From Sedimentibacter sp. SX930 (GTDB lineage: Bacteria > Bacillota > Bacilli > Lactobacillales > Aerococcaceae), in the NCBI GenBank assembly GCA_002155105.1, contig MUZD01000010.1:1-64000 (forward strand): 64,000 nt of DNA. The letters run 5' to 3'. The translations under genes were made by a program, and so were the position numbers. Positions within the stretch are counted from its first letter, which is position 1. Each line of letters starts with the position of its first letter. The notes beneath the pieces were generated by a model, which did not search any database, had not been told where the DNA came from, and saw nothing but the letters and a program-made list of their open reading frames with translations. Below, piece after piece: positions 14,496 to 23,591 of the stretch.

Positions 14496-15272
14496 TTATT
14501 TTGTATAGGCGAGTTTTTTTGAGATTTCTTTCGACATGCGCAGCATGTACTCTTTTATTTTCTCAACTTTTTCATCAGTCATACGGAATACGGGGCCGCT
14601 GATGCTGATGGCTGCCACGACTTTTCCGGTGTAGTCGATAAGCGGTACCGAAATGCATTTGGCTCCGATTTCGCATTCCTCGTTATCCATCGCCACACCT
14701 GTTTCTTGGACAGTTTCCAACTCTTTAAAAAGAGCCTCAGGTGTTGTGAGGGTTTTGGCGGTCAATGCCGGCATTCCTTTTTCTTTCAGGATGTCCTCGA
14801 TTTCCTTCTCCGTATAGTTTTGAAGAATATTTTTTCCGACGCTGGTCGCATGCAAAGGAGCTCTTTTTCCGATCCGTTGCATCGTCTTCAGCATGTTGTC
14901 CGGCCCGTTGATGACATCGATGTAAACCACTTCATGATCTTCTTCGATAGCCAAGCATGAGGATTCCTGGAATTCCTTCGATAACGCGACCAGATCGTCA
15001 TGGACTAAGTCACGGATATCATATTGCCCGCTCACTAGACTGCCCAGCTGGGCCAATTTCAAGGTAAGTGCATATTTGGATGAGTCGGCGTTTTGGTAAA
15101 CATATCCGAAGGAACTCAACGTGCTTAAATAACGCAATACGGTGCTGCTTGGAGAATTCACTTGATCAGCAATGTCCTGCAGCCGCATTTCACCACCTTG
15201 AGATACCAGTAATTCGATGATCTGTAATACTTTTTCGACCGATTGATTTTTTTTAACTTTTTTTTCAATCAC
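14496..15272 (-). CDS. IclR-family regulator (AllR-like), divergent from gcl
   Basis: 258-aa regulator. The N-terminal winged helix (about 10-75) has SVEKVLQIIELL and IADQVNSPSSTVLRYLSTL. The C-terminal IclR effector domain (about 90-255) has APLHATSVGKNIL and EECEIGAKCISVPL. The start is taken as GTG at 15272 because GAGGGGG (15281-15287) is well placed; an in-frame ATG at 15320 has no visible ribosome binding site. In E. coli the glyoxylate carboligase operon is held off by AllR, an IclR protein responding to glyoxylate/allantoin. The same role is inferred here from divergence with gcl and from two matching inverted repeats between the genes. Confidence 0.88.
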   Translation of the reverse strand: MIEKKVKKNQSVEKVLQIIELLVSQGGEMRLQDIADQVNSPSSTVLRYLSTLSSFGYVYQNADSSKYALTLKLAQLGSLVSGQYDIRDLVHDDLVALSKEFQESSCLAIEEDHEVVYIDVINGPDNMLKTMQRIGKRAPLHATSVGKNILQNYTEKEIEDILKEKGMPALTAKTLTTPEALFKELETVQETGVAMDNEECEIGAKCISVPLIDYTGKVVAAISISGPVFRMTDEKVEKIKEYMLRMSKEISKKLAYTK

Positions 15273-15345
15273 TTTGTTTTCCCCCTCATGAAAGGATTTC
15301 TCTTGATTGCAGTTTACCATAGACAGATAAATTTCTCAATTTTAA

Positions 15346-15360
15346 TTTCACTAAGAGAAA
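15346..15360. promoter_or_regulatory. Candidate IclR operator 1
   Basis: TTTCAC-TAA-GAGAAA, an imperfect inverted repeat with the same half-site and 3-nt spacer as operator 2. It lies in the iclR-gcl divergent region. Confidence 0.5.
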
Positions 15361-15430
15361 ATGTATTTCAAAAAATGTTGACAGCGGAAAAAGCCTCTGC
15401 TAAACTGTGGTTACACAAAACAAAAACCGA

Positions 15431-15445
15431 TTTCACAGAGTGAAA
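15431..15445. promoter_or_regulatory. Candidate IclR operator 2
   Basis: Perfect inverted repeat TTTCAC-AGA-GTGAAA, 18 nt upstream of the gcl start and just before its ribosome binding site. Binding there would block transcription of gcl. Confidence 0.6.
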
Positions 15446-15463
15446 TTGTATGGAGGGAAAGAC

Positions 15464-17131
15464 ATGTTAGTAGCAGAAGCGATTGTACAAATTTTGGAAA
15501 AAGAAGGAATTGAAGACGTTTTCGGAATCCCAGGTGCAGGCATCAACCCAGTATACAAATATTTGGAGAAATCCGATTCGATCAAACATATGGTCATGAG
15601 ACACGAAGAAGCCTGCACCCACGCAGCTGATGGCTATTATCGTTCCAGCGGAAAAATGGCAATGGCTACTTGCACAGCAGGTCCTGGCGCGACGAATTTT
15701 ATAACCGGAATTTATACTGCGAATATCGACTCGATTCCATTCTTGGCATTAACGGGGCAATCCGTAAGATCCCAGTTGAACAAGGACGCTTTCCAGTCTG
15801 TCGACATCGTGTCAATCGCTAAACCGATCGCAAAGGGCGCTTGGTGCGTCATGGATCCTAACGATACCGTCGAGATTTTCCGCGAAGGCTTCCGGATTGC
15901 ACGTGAAGGCAAACCAGGTCCGATCCTGATCGATTTGCCGCTGGATATACAGATGGCTGAAATCGATTTTGACATCGATAGCTACATCCCTTATGAAATC
16001 GAAAGACCTGCTCCAGAAACAGACCAAATCAAAGAGGCTCTGCAATTGATTTCAGAAGCGAAAGCGCCTGTCATGATCATGGGTGGGGGCGTCATCCTTT
16101 CCGAAGCAACAAGCGAATGTGTTGAACTTGCTGAAATGCTGCAGTTGCCAGTTATCACAACTTATATGGCAAAAGGCGGCATCCCCGTCAATCATCCTTT
16201 GAATGCGGGTCATGCCGGAATCCAAGTCGGCGGACCTCTAGGGAACAAAGTATTGAGTGAAGCAGATGTCGTTTTAGGAATCGGGTGCCGCTTCACAGAT
16301 CGCCACACTGGTGACATCAAAGTGTATTCGGAAGGGCGTAAATTCATCCATATCGATATCGAACCAAGCCAAATCGGTAAAATCATTCCGGCTGAAATCG
16401 GTATCGTAGCGGATGCAAAAATGGCGATCGAAGCATTGCTGGCTGAGGCGAAACAAATGGGAGCATTCGGTGCGAAAGGGCTTGTGTCGGAATTGCCGCA
16501 GTTGAGCATCGATCTGAAACGAAAAACTGACTATGACAGCAGACCGATCAAACCACATCGTGTATTCCAAGAGATGAATGCAGTGTTCGGTGATGAAGTA
16601 ATGTATACGACTGGTTGCGGATTGACGCAGATTTGGTCAGGCCAACTGCAGGACATCAATCGTCCAAGAAAATACTTGCCATCAGGCGGCGCAGGTACGT
16701 TAGGATTCGATATCCCAGGCGCAATCGGAGCTTCCGTTGGTGCACCGGGAATCAAAACAGTCTCCGTTTTGGGTGATTTCGGCTTCACTTTCATGGTTGA
16801 GGAAATCGCGGTTGCGGCAGTCAACGATATTCCGTTGGTTGTAGTCATCGTCAACAACGCTTATTTGGGACTGATTCGCCAAAATCAAAATTATGGCTAT
16901 GGTTTTGACTATGCTGTCCGTATGGCGGAAAACCAAGGCTTGATGGACTACGTTAAGGTAGCGGAAGGCTTCGGCTGCGAAGCAGAACGCGTCTTCAATC
17001 CGGAAGACATCAAACCAGCGTTGGAGCGTGCATATGCATCCAAAAAACCTTATGTCATCGATATCGTGTGTGAAGAAGCTACAGACTGCTCAATGGGACC
17101 AAGCATCACAGCCGTGAGAGAATTCGTGTAA
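15464..17131 (+). CDS. gcl: Glyoxylate carboligase (tartronate-semialdehyde synthase), Glu variant
   Basis: 555-aa ThDP enzyme. Gcl condenses two glyoxylates to tartronate semialdehyde and CO2. N-terminal PYR domain to about 175, central domain about 190-330, C-terminal PP domain with ThDP/Mg motif GDFGFTFMVEEIA...VNNAYLGLIRQ, which is very close to E. coli Gcl. E. coli Gcl is unusual in having Val where nearly all ThDP enzymes have the activating Glu (RHVEGASH). Here the matching stretch is RHEEACTH, with Glu48. The start ATG 15464 follows GGAGGGAAAG. The context (hydroxypyruvate isomerase-like, hydroxypyruvate reductase, glycerate kinase) supports glyoxylate use; an acetolactate synthase-like activity cannot be excluded from sequence. 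Confidence 0.85.
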   Translation: MLVAEAIVQILEKEGIEDVFGIPGAGINPVYKYLEKSDSIKHMVMRHEEACTHAADGYYRSSGKMAMATCTAGPGATNFITGIYTANIDSIPFLALTGQSVRSQLNKDAFQSVDIVSIAKPIAKGAWCVMDPNDTVEIFREGFRIAREGKPGPILIDLPLDIQMAEIDFDIDSYIPYEIERPAPETDQIKEALQLISEAKAPVMIMGGGVILSEATSECVELAEMLQLPVITTYMAKGGIPVNHPLNAGHAGIQVGGPLGNKVLSEADVVLGIGCRFTDRHTGDIKVYSEGRKFIHIDIEPSQIGKIIPAEIGIVADAKMAIEALLAEAKQMGAFGAKGLVSELPQLSIDLKRKTDYDSRPIKPHRVFQEMNAVFGDEVMYTTGCGLTQIWSGQLQDINRPRKYLPSGGAGTLGFDIPGAIGASVGAPGIKTVSVLGDFGFTFMVEEIAVAAVNDIPLVVVIVNNAYLGLIRQNQNYGYGFDYAVRMAENQGLMDYVKVAEGFGCEAERVFNPEDIKPALERAYASKKPYVIDIVCEEATDCSMGPSITAVREFV

Positions 17132-17148
17132 ATCGATTAAAGAAAGGA

Positions 17149-17192
17149 GGCAGCACGCTTGTTTGCGAAATGCCGCAAGCGGGAATGCTGCC
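17149..17192 (+). promoter_or_regulatory. Hairpin between gcl and the isomerase gene (possible attenuator)
   Basis: Long stem GGCAGCA-CGCTTG paired with CAAGCG-(GGAA)-TGCTGCC, 17 nt after the gcl stop, followed only by a weak CATCTTT. It may lower downstream expression or protect the gcl mRNA; a true terminator is doubtful. Confidence 0.4.
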
Positions 17193-17244
17193 ATCTTTAT
17201 CGGAAAATAAGTAAGCAATAAAGACAGTGAAGGTAGGGAAAACC

Positions 17245-18156
17245 ATGATAGAACCAATGAACAAATATTTGCAGATCGGCTTGATCCATTTTATGGCCTA
17301 TCCACAAGCGATGAACTTTAAAGATCAAGGGAACATTGTAGAGACTGTAAAAAAAATAGTTGTGGATGATTACTTTGATGCTATTGAAGTATCGCATATC
17401 GAGAAGGATGAAGACCGTGCAGCAATCAAAAAAATGCTGGATTCCAGCCATATGAAAGTCTGCTACGGAGCTCAGCCACGCTTGCTGACAGCTGGTTTGA
17501 ACCCGAATGCCATCGACGAAACAGAAAGGCTGAAAGCGGAAGCCATCCTGATCGATTCGATCGACGAAGCGGAATACTTGGGCGCCAAAGGGATTGCGTT
17601 CCTTTCCGGGAAGTATGAGGAGGATACAAAGGAACAAGCTTTCCGTCAATTGGTCAAAACGACAAAGACAATTTGCGAATACGCAGCCAAGAAAGACATG
17701 ACCATCACGTTGGAAGTTTTTGACTACGATCTGGATAAGAAATCTTTGATTGGTCCAGCACCTTATGCTGCGACATTTGCCGCTGAAATGCGTAGTCTGG
17801 TCGAGAATTTCGGTTTGATGATGGACTTGTCCCATATCCCGCAAACTCATGAAACATCAAAATATGCTATCCAAGTCACTAAACCTTATATCACACATCT
17901 GCACATGGGAAATGGTGTATTGAAAGAAGGCGCGGAAGCTTTCGGAGATACGCACCCACGCTTCGGTTTCCCGAACAGTGTAAATGATGTGCCTGAATTA
18001 TTGGACTTTTTGAGAGTTCTGCAAGCAGAAGGATTTTTTGACAGCGTTAACCCGCCAGTGCTATCCTTCGAAGTGAAGCCGTGGAAAGATGAAGATCCGG
18101 ATATCGTCATCGCGAATGCCAAACGGACATTGAATCGCGCTTGGAGCCTGTTATGA
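17245..18156 (+). CDS. Hydroxypyruvate isomerase-like TIM-barrel protein
   Basis: 303-aa xylose-isomerase-like (AP endonuclease family 2) TIM barrel. Metal-ligand type residues are seen in ITLEVFDYD, MMDLSHIPQTHE, THLHMGNG and the C-terminal LSFEVKP. E. coli Hyi is about 258 residues, so this is a longer relative. In this operon the likely reaction is tartronate semialdehyde to hydroxypyruvate, feeding the reductase gene that follows after 17 nt. The ATG 17245 is chosen over a GTG at 17227 because AGGTAGGG lies between them. Substrate is inferred from neighbours only. Confidence 0.75.
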   Translation: MIEPMNKYLQIGLIHFMAYPQAMNFKDQGNIVETVKKIVVDDYFDAIEVSHIEKDEDRAAIKKMLDSSHMKVCYGAQPRLLTAGLNPNAIDETERLKAEAILIDSIDEAEYLGAKGIAFLSGKYEEDTKEQAFRQLVKTTKTICEYAAKKDMTITLEVFDYDLDKKSLIGPAPYAATFAAEMRSLVENFGLMMDLSHIPQTHETSKYAIQVTKPYITHLHMGNGVLKEGAEAFGDTHPRFGFPNSVNDVPELLDFLRVLQAEGFFDSVNPPVLSFEVKPWKDEDPDIVIANAKRTLNRAWSLL

Positions 18157-18173
18157 CACAAGGAGGAAACAAA

Positions 18174-19130
18174 ATGAAGATAGTTGTATTGGATGGATAT
18201 ACGTTGAACCCAGGGGATCTCTCTTGGGAACGTCTGGAAAAAATAGGGGAATGCGCCATCTATGATCGCTCGCCAAAAGATGAAGTCATTTCGCGCATCG
18301 GGGATGCTTCGATCGTATTCACAAACAAAACGCCATTAACGGCTGAAATTTTCGCGGCTTGTCCGAATATCCGCTATGTCGGTGTTTTGGCGACAGGTTA
18401 TAACGTAGTGGACACAGTGGCGGCCAAAGAGCACGGCATCACTGTGACGAACATTCCGACTTACGGGACCGCATCAGTGGCTCAGTTCACCTTCGCCTTG
18501 CTGCTGGAAGTCTGCCACCATGTGGGCGCGCACGACAAAGCAGTCAAACAAGGCCGTTGGCAAGAATCAGGGGATTTCTGCTTCTGGGATTATCCGCTGA
18601 TCGAATTGGCCGGTAAAAAAATGGGCATCATCGGTTTCGGCCGGATTGGCCAGGCCGTGGCAAAAATCGCGATCGCATTCGGCATGGACGTGCTGGCATA
18701 CGATCACTATGCTGATAAGAGCTTAGAGAACGAGCACACGAAGATCGTGGATTTGGATGAGCTGTTGGAGCATTCCGATGTTGTTTCCTTGCATTGCCCG
18801 TTATTCCCGGAAACCGAAGGAATCATCAATGCAGCAGCTTTGGATAAAATGAAATCCAGCGCCATTTTGATCAACACGTCACGTGGACCATTGATCGTTG
18901 AAGAAGATTTGGCTGCAGCATTGAATGCCGGCAAATTGCATGGAGCGGCCGTTGATGTCGTTTCGACAGAACCAGTGACGGAAGAAAATCCATTGTTCAC
19001 TGCGAAAAATTGCCTGATCACACCGCATATCGCATGGGCGCCGATTGAAGCCAGACAGCGCTTGTTGGATATTGCGATTGATAATGTTGAAGCATTTTTG
19101 GAAGGGAAGCCAGTGAACAGCGTTTCCTGA
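18174..19130 (+). CDS. D-2-hydroxyacid dehydrogenase (hydroxypyruvate reductase / D-glycerate dehydrogenase)
   Basis: 318-aa NAD(P)-dependent dehydrogenase. The Rossmann motif is GIIGFGRIGQAVAKIA (about residues 145-160). The catalytic Arg lies in NTSRGPL and the catalytic His in NCLITPHIAW. Start ATG 18174 follows AGGAGG. In this operon it would reduce hydroxypyruvate to D-glycerate. No tartronate-semialdehyde reductase gene (6-phosphogluconate-dehydrogenase type) is present, so the route via hydroxypyruvate is the natural reading. Confidence 0.87.
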   Translation: MKIVVLDGYTLNPGDLSWERLEKIGECAIYDRSPKDEVISRIGDASIVFTNKTPLTAEIFAACPNIRYVGVLATGYNVVDTVAAKEHGITVTNIPTYGTASVAQFTFALLLEVCHHVGAHDKAVKQGRWQESGDFCFWDYPLIELAGKKMGIIGFGRIGQAVAKIAIAFGMDVLAYDHYADKSLENEHTKIVDLDELLEHSDVVSLHCPLFPETEGIINAAALDKMKSSAILINTSRGPLIVEEDLAAALNAGKLHGAAVDVVSTEPVTEENPLFTAKNCLITPHIAWAPIEARQRLLDIAIDNVEAFLEGKPVNSVS

Positions 19131-19167
19131 TGAACTGAATTTGCAATGATTGAGAAGGAGAACAGAT

Positions 19168-20424
19168 ATGAAACTGAGAGATGATGCAACGTATATCATA
19201 AATCAATCGATCCAGGCGGTATTACCGGATAAGGCGGTCGTAAATGCCTTGAGTAACATGGATATAGCTGGTGACATCCATATCATCGCGATCGGAAAAG
19301 CGGCCTGGCGCATGACGAAGGCGGCTGCGGATTGTCTGGGCGAGCAATTCCAAGGCGGGATGGCCTTGACAAAATACGGACATTCCCTTGGCGAAATTGA
19401 GCGGGTGACTATTTTTGAAGCCGGGCATCCGATACCGGATCAGGCATCCATCGATGCAACAACTGAGATTCTGCGTTATGTATCCGCGATCCCGGAAGAA
19501 GATACGATTCTGTTTTTGATTTCCGGTGGTGGATCCGCCTTGTTCGAAAAAGCGCGGGATCAGATTTCCTTGGATGAATTGGAGGATATCAACAAGCAGC
19601 TTTTGAATAGCGGCGCGAACATCATCGAAATCAACACGATCCGTAAGCATCTCTCGGAAGTGAAGGGCGGCCAATTTGCCCAGTTGTGTTCTCCTCGTCA
19701 AATACATGCTATTATCCTGTCCGATGTTTTGGGTGATCGATTGGACACGATCGCATCAGGCCCGGCGTACCCTGATTTTTCGACGAGCGCAGAGGCGCAG
19801 AGAATTGTCGAGAAATACGCTCTGAAATTGTCGGAAAAAGCTCGGACAGCCTTGCTGAGGGAAACACCCAAGTCATTGGATAACGTAAAGAATACGCTGA
19901 TCGGGAGTGTGGATATTTTGTGCCGCGAAGCGGTAACGCATGCACAGTCGCGTGGATACCATACTTGCGTGTTATCGACAGCCCTTGAAGAGGAAGCTGC
20001 TTCGATAGGGGAGCGTCTTGGTCAACTCGCCAGAAAGATTGTCTCTGGGCAAGAAGATGCGCAGCTTCCGTGTGCCATCATCGCCGGCGGTGAGCCTATT
20101 GTCACGATCAAAGGGGATGGATTGGGTGGCAGGAACCAGGAGCTGGCGCTGGCTGCGGCTTTTCAGATCTCCGGATTGCCGCAAGTTGTCTTGGCATCGG
20201 TCGGATCGGACGGAACGGATGGACCAACGGATGCGGCGGGAGGATTGGTTGATGGTTGCAGCTTGGCGCGCATGCGGGGAAGCTACGCGGATGTCGAAGG
20301 TTTGCTGGCGAACAATGACTCCAATAGAGCCCTCGCAAGCAGTGGAGATCTGATCGTTACCGGTCCCACCGGCACAAACGTCAATGATCTGATCATTCTG
20401 CTGATCGAGAAAACCCCTGCCTGA
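19168..20424 (+). CDS. Glycerate kinase, MOFRL type (glycerate 2-kinase)
   Basis: 418-aa kinase of the GCK/MOFRL family, not the GlxK/GarK fold. It has an N-terminal nucleotide-binding domain with FLISGGGSALFE and a C-terminal MOFRL domain with GDGLGGRNQELALAAA and GPTGTNVNDLIILLI. Such enzymes make 2-phosphoglycerate, which enters glycolysis. ATG 19168 follows AGAAGGAG. Last gene of the glyoxylate operon, closed by a strong terminator. Confidence 0.9.
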   Translation: MKLRDDATYIINQSIQAVLPDKAVVNALSNMDIAGDIHIIAIGKAAWRMTKAAADCLGEQFQGGMALTKYGHSLGEIERVTIFEAGHPIPDQASIDATTEILRYVSAIPEEDTILFLISGGGSALFEKARDQISLDELEDINKQLLNSGANIIEINTIRKHLSEVKGGQFAQLCSPRQIHAIILSDVLGDRLDTIASGPAYPDFSTSAEAQRIVEKYALKLSEKARTALLRETPKSLDNVKNTLIGSVDILCREAVTHAQSRGYHTCVLSTALEEEAASIGERLGQLARKIVSGQEDAQLPCAIIAGGEPIVTIKGDGLGGRNQELALAAAFQISGLPQVVLASVGSDGTDGPTDAAGGLVDGCSLARMRGSYADVEGLLANNDSNRALASSGDLIVTGPTGTNVNDLIILLIEKTPA

Positions 20425-20440
20425 AAAAGGCAGTCACAAA

Positions 20441-20492
20441 ACAGAAAAAGAAGGCCCGGGAAATTTTTTCCGGACCTTCTTTTTCTGTTTTA
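20441..20492. terminator. Bidirectional terminator between the glycerate kinase and hydrolase genes
   Basis: Stem ACAGAAAAAGAAGG-CCCGG paired with CCGG-ACCTTCTTTTTCTGT, AT-rich on both sides, between two convergent genes. It overlaps the stop of the hydrolase. Confidence 0.88.
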
Positions 20493-21359
20493 TTCCTCGC
20501 ACAGTCCATCAAGCCAGCGGATCAATTGCTGATAGATGCGTCGGCCGGCGGGTTTTGACAGATCCGCGTCGAAGTCGTGGGGCATTCCCAGGATAGGATG
20601 AAGGGCAGCAATTGGTATCAGCTGAGCAGCTTGTTGGGTGAGCCGATAGGGCACGTCCTTGTCTGCCGTGCTGGCTGTAAGAAACGTTGGGGGCAATGAT
20701 TGCACCTCTTCTTCAGTCAGATTGAAGGCTGTTGTTTTTGATTTGTCCTCTAGGAACAGCGGAACCCATTTTCCGGTCTGGCGGGCATGGAGGTATAACG
20801 GAAATCTTTCCGTAACTGCGCCCACCGCCAGCGGCTTCTTCCTGATCTGTTGCTGCACATACGCCGCAGGCACCTTAGGGAAGGTGTTGTAGTGCGCGTT
20901 CGGCAACCGGAAAGAAGGATCCTCCAGCGAATAATAACCGTAAAAACTGGCCAGGCCTTTCAGTTGGGGGTCCGCCGAGCGGGCTGCCAAGAGAAAAGCC
21001 AGATAAGCGCCGGCAGAACGGCCAAAAAGCACATAATCCGCCGAACCCAAATTGAACAAATTCTTGCTTTCTTCTTTGAACCAAGTCAATGCCTGGTGCA
21101 GGCACAGCGTGATTTCGGGCAATTGTGCTTCCGGTGCCAGCGGATAATCGATCGTCAGCAGCGAATATCCGGCATCCGCCAGCATTTCGCTGTACGCATC
21201 GGGAAGGTCATTGCGGTCTCCGAAAACCAAGCCACCCCCGTGCAAGTAGAGGAGCGTCAACGGTTTAGCAGAGGCTTCCGCAGCTGGATAGAACGTCGCC
21301 TGCAGCGGCAGGCCTTCATAAACGAAGTAAGTATGAGTTGAACTGTTCATGTTTTTCAT
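20490..21359 (-). CDS. Alpha/beta hydrolase, esterase/lipase type
   Basis: About 289-aa alpha/beta hydrolase. The oxyanion motif HGGG occurs in LYLHGGGLVFGD, and the nucleophile elbow is GRSAG (FGRSAGAYLAFLL). A late His in GMPHDFDAD and Asp in TASTADKDVP complete a plausible triad. This is the hormone-sensitive-lipase/carboxylesterase group; substrate unknown. Three in-frame ATGs lie close together (21362, 21359, 21350) behind AAAGGA; 21359 is a compromise. It stands alone between two ureide operons with no clear link to them. Confidence 0.78.
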   Translation of the reverse strand: MKNMNSSTHTYFVYEGLPLQATFYPAAEASAKPLTLLYLHGGGLVFGDRNDLPDAYSEMLADAGYSLLTIDYPLAPEAQLPEITLCLHQALTWFKEESKNLFNLGSADYVLFGRSAGAYLAFLLAARSADPQLKGLASFYGYYSLEDPSFRLPNAHYNTFPKVPAAYVQQQIRKKPLAVGAVTERFPLYLHARQTGKWVPLFLEDKSKTTAFNLTEEEVQSLPPTFLTASTADKDVPYRLTQQAAQLIPIAALHPILGMPHDFDADLSKPAGRRIYQQLIRWLDGLCEE

Positions 21360-21433
21360 CATTCCTTTCGGTGCTTTCTTTTTCACTTTAGCATAATCTT
21401 TCTCATTTAAAACGGCTCAATGTGTACATATGG

Positions 21434-21457
21434 CACAAAAATATATCCGTTTTTGTG
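21434..21457. promoter_or_regulatory. Candidate PucR operator upstream of allC
   Basis: Perfect 8-bp inverted repeat CACAAAAA/TTTTTGTG with an 8-nt spacer. A closely related ACAAAAAT...TTTGT block lies between pucR and pucG and upstream of the permease gene. A weak cre-like AGAAGCGCTTACA follows at about 21482. Confidence 0.55.
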
Positions 21458-21530
21458 TATTATGTTAATGATATACAATCAAGAAGCGCTTACAATATGG
21501 TTATGATATTTCGGAGGAGGAAATGGAAAA

Positions 21531-22757
21531 ATGGACTGGTTTAAGACTATTCAAGAGAATGTAGATTTATTATCGGGTATCGGCAGCGATCCGACAGGCG
21601 GCATGACGCGCTTGCTTTACTCCGATTCTTGGTTGGAAGCTCAGAATGCCGTCAAAAACAAACTGGAAGAGATCGGAATGGAAACGCATTTCGATGAAAT
21701 CGGAAATCTGTTCGGAAGAATGGAAGGTTCAAAATATCCTGATGAAACAATCATGTCCGGTTCCCATATAGATACCGTCATCAACGGCGGCAATCTCGAT
21801 GGGCAATTTGGTGTGATAGCTGCCTATGTCGCCATGGCTTACTTGAAAGAAACATACGGCCAACCCTTGCGTTCAATGGAAGTCATCTCGATGGCCGAGG
21901 AAGAGGGCAGTCGTTTCCCGACTGTGTTCTGGGGAAGCAAAAACTTTGTCAATGAAGCCAAAATCGAAGACGTCGAATCGATCAGCGATTTTGAAGGGAT
22001 CAAATTTGTCGATGCGATGCGCCAAGCCGGATTTGACTTCAAGAAAGGCGAACAGAAACGCAGGGAAGACATCAAAGCCTTCGTGGAACTGCATATCGAA
22101 CAAGGGAATGTCCTTGAAAATCAGGGGCTGCAAATCGGCGTCGTCAACAGCATCGCCGGCCAGCGCCGTTACACTGTCGTTCTGAAAGGGCAAGCGAACC
22201 ATGCGGGTACGACGCCGATGGGTTATCGCCGCGATGCAGTCTATGCCTTCAGCCGGATTTGTGCTGAGTCGATCGAAAAGGCGAGAGCGATCGGTGATCC
22301 TTTGGTGTTGACCTTCGGAAAAGTGGACCCGAAACCGAATACGGTGAATGTGGTGCCGGGAGAAGTTCTGTTCACAATCGACTGCCGCCATACGGACAGC
22401 GATGTGCTGATCGATTTCACCCAAAAACTGGAGCAACGAATCAACGAAATCGCGAACGAAATGGATATCGAAGCAACTATCGATCTTTGGATGGATGAAG
22501 CGCCTGTTCCGATGGATGCAGCTATCGTATCGATTCTCGAAGAAGCAGCTAAAAAAGCAAATATGAAATACCGTGTGATGCACAGCGGAGCCGGACATGA
22601 CTCCCAAATCATCGCCCCGCATTATCCAACTGCCATGATCTTTGTTCCGAGCATCGGGGGCATCAGCCACAACCCGGCTGAAGCAACCAAGCTGGAAGAT
22701 TTGGTGGAAGGCGTCAAAATGATGGCAAGCGCGCTTTATGAATTAGCATATAAATAG
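21531..22757 (+). CDS. allC: Allantoate amidohydrolase
   Basis: 408-aa metallo-amidohydrolase of the M20 family that splits allantoate to (S)-ureidoglycine, ammonia and CO2. Metal-binding motifs are GSHIDTVINGGNLDGQFG, MAEEEGSRFP and the His in GGISHNPAE. The dimerisation-domain stretch QANHAGTTPMGYRRDA is also present. GGAGGAGG precedes the ATG at 10 nt. First gene of a seven-gene operon allC-E-D-F-G-H-carbamate kinase. N-carbamoyl-L-amino acid hydrolases are close relatives, but the neighbours settle the role. Confidence 0.93.
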   Translation: MDWFKTIQENVDLLSGIGSDPTGGMTRLLYSDSWLEAQNAVKNKLEEIGMETHFDEIGNLFGRMEGSKYPDETIMSGSHIDTVINGGNLDGQFGVIAAYVAMAYLKETYGQPLRSMEVISMAEEEGSRFPTVFWGSKNFVNEAKIEDVESISDFEGIKFVDAMRQAGFDFKKGEQKRREDIKAFVELHIEQGNVLENQGLQIGVVNSIAGQRRYTVVLKGQANHAGTTPMGYRRDAVYAFSRICAESIEKARAIGDPLVLTFGKVDPKPNTVNVVPGEVLFTIDCRHTDSDVLIDFTQKLEQRINEIANEMDIEATIDLWMDEAPVPMDAAIVSILEEAAKKANMKYRVMHSGAGHDSQIIAPHYPTAMIFVPSIGGISHNPAEATKLEDLVEGVKMMASALYELAYK

Positions 22758-22788
22758 AAAAATTTCAAATAGATAGGGTGGAAAGAGA

Positions 22789-23574
22789 ATGGGGTACAAA
22801 AACAATAATACGGGCTACAGAGACGGACTTTTGGAATCGAGAGCCGTAATCAAGAGACACAACTATGCTTTACTTCCGCATGATGGATTGGTGAAAAACG
22901 TCGTTCCCGGCTTTGAAAATTGCGAGGTCACCATTTTGGCTTCGCCAAAATTGGGAGCCAGCTTTGTGGATTACATCATTTCCATGAAAGCGGGCGGTAA
23001 AAATGTGCAGGGCTTCGGCGCAGAAGGCGTCGAGACATTCGTGTATGTTATGGCCGGAAAACTGAAGGTAAGTGACGGAACCGAGAGCCATGAGCTGGAG
23101 ACAGGTGGCTATGTTTATTTGCCGGCTGGCGTGTTGATGCATTTGGAAAACAATCAGGAAGCTGACACAGAAATCTTCCTGTACAAAAAGCGTTATGAGC
23201 CACTCGAAGGACATAAAGCGCATAAAGTCGTGGGCAACAGCAACGACTTGGTGCCTAGCGAATATGAAGGGATGAAAGATGTCTTGCTGTGGGATCTGTT
23301 GCCTACAGATATCGGGTTTGACATGAATTTCCATATCCTTTCCTTCGAACCGGGCGCTAGCCATGGCTATATCGAAACCCATGTACAGGAACACGGAGCG
23401 TACATCCTGTCGGGTCAAGGGATGTACAACTTGGATAATGACTGGATGCCTGTAGAGAAAGGCGATTATATCTTCATGGGTGCCTATGTGCCGCAAGCCG
23501 CATATGCAGTCGGCAGAGGAGAGCCATTGCGCTACCTTTATTCGAAGGACTGTAATCGCGATCCTAAAATTTGA
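22789..23574 (+). CDS. allE: (S)-ureidoglycine aminohydrolase
   Basis: 261-aa two-cupin protein converting (S)-ureidoglycine to (S)-ureidoglycolate and ammonia, keeping the product in one stereoform. The C-terminal cupin has [20 protein letters not shown] with Mn-binding Glu and His residues. Length matches E. coli AllE (261). 31 nt after allC. Confidence 0.94.
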   Translation: MGYKNNNTGYRDGLLESRAVIKRHNYALLPHDGLVKNVVPGFENCEVTILASPKLGASFVDYIISMKAGGKNVQGFGAEGVETFVYVMAGKLKVSDGTESHELETGGYVYLPAGVLMHLENNQEADTEIFLYKKRYEPLEGHKAHKVVGNSNDLVPSEYEGMKDVLLWDLLPTDIGFDMNFHILSFEPGASHGYIETHVQEHGAYILSGQGMYNLDNDWMPVEKGDYIFMGAYVPQAAYAVGRGEPLRYLYSKDCNRDPKI

Positions 23575-23591
23575 TGACAAGGAGCATAAAA

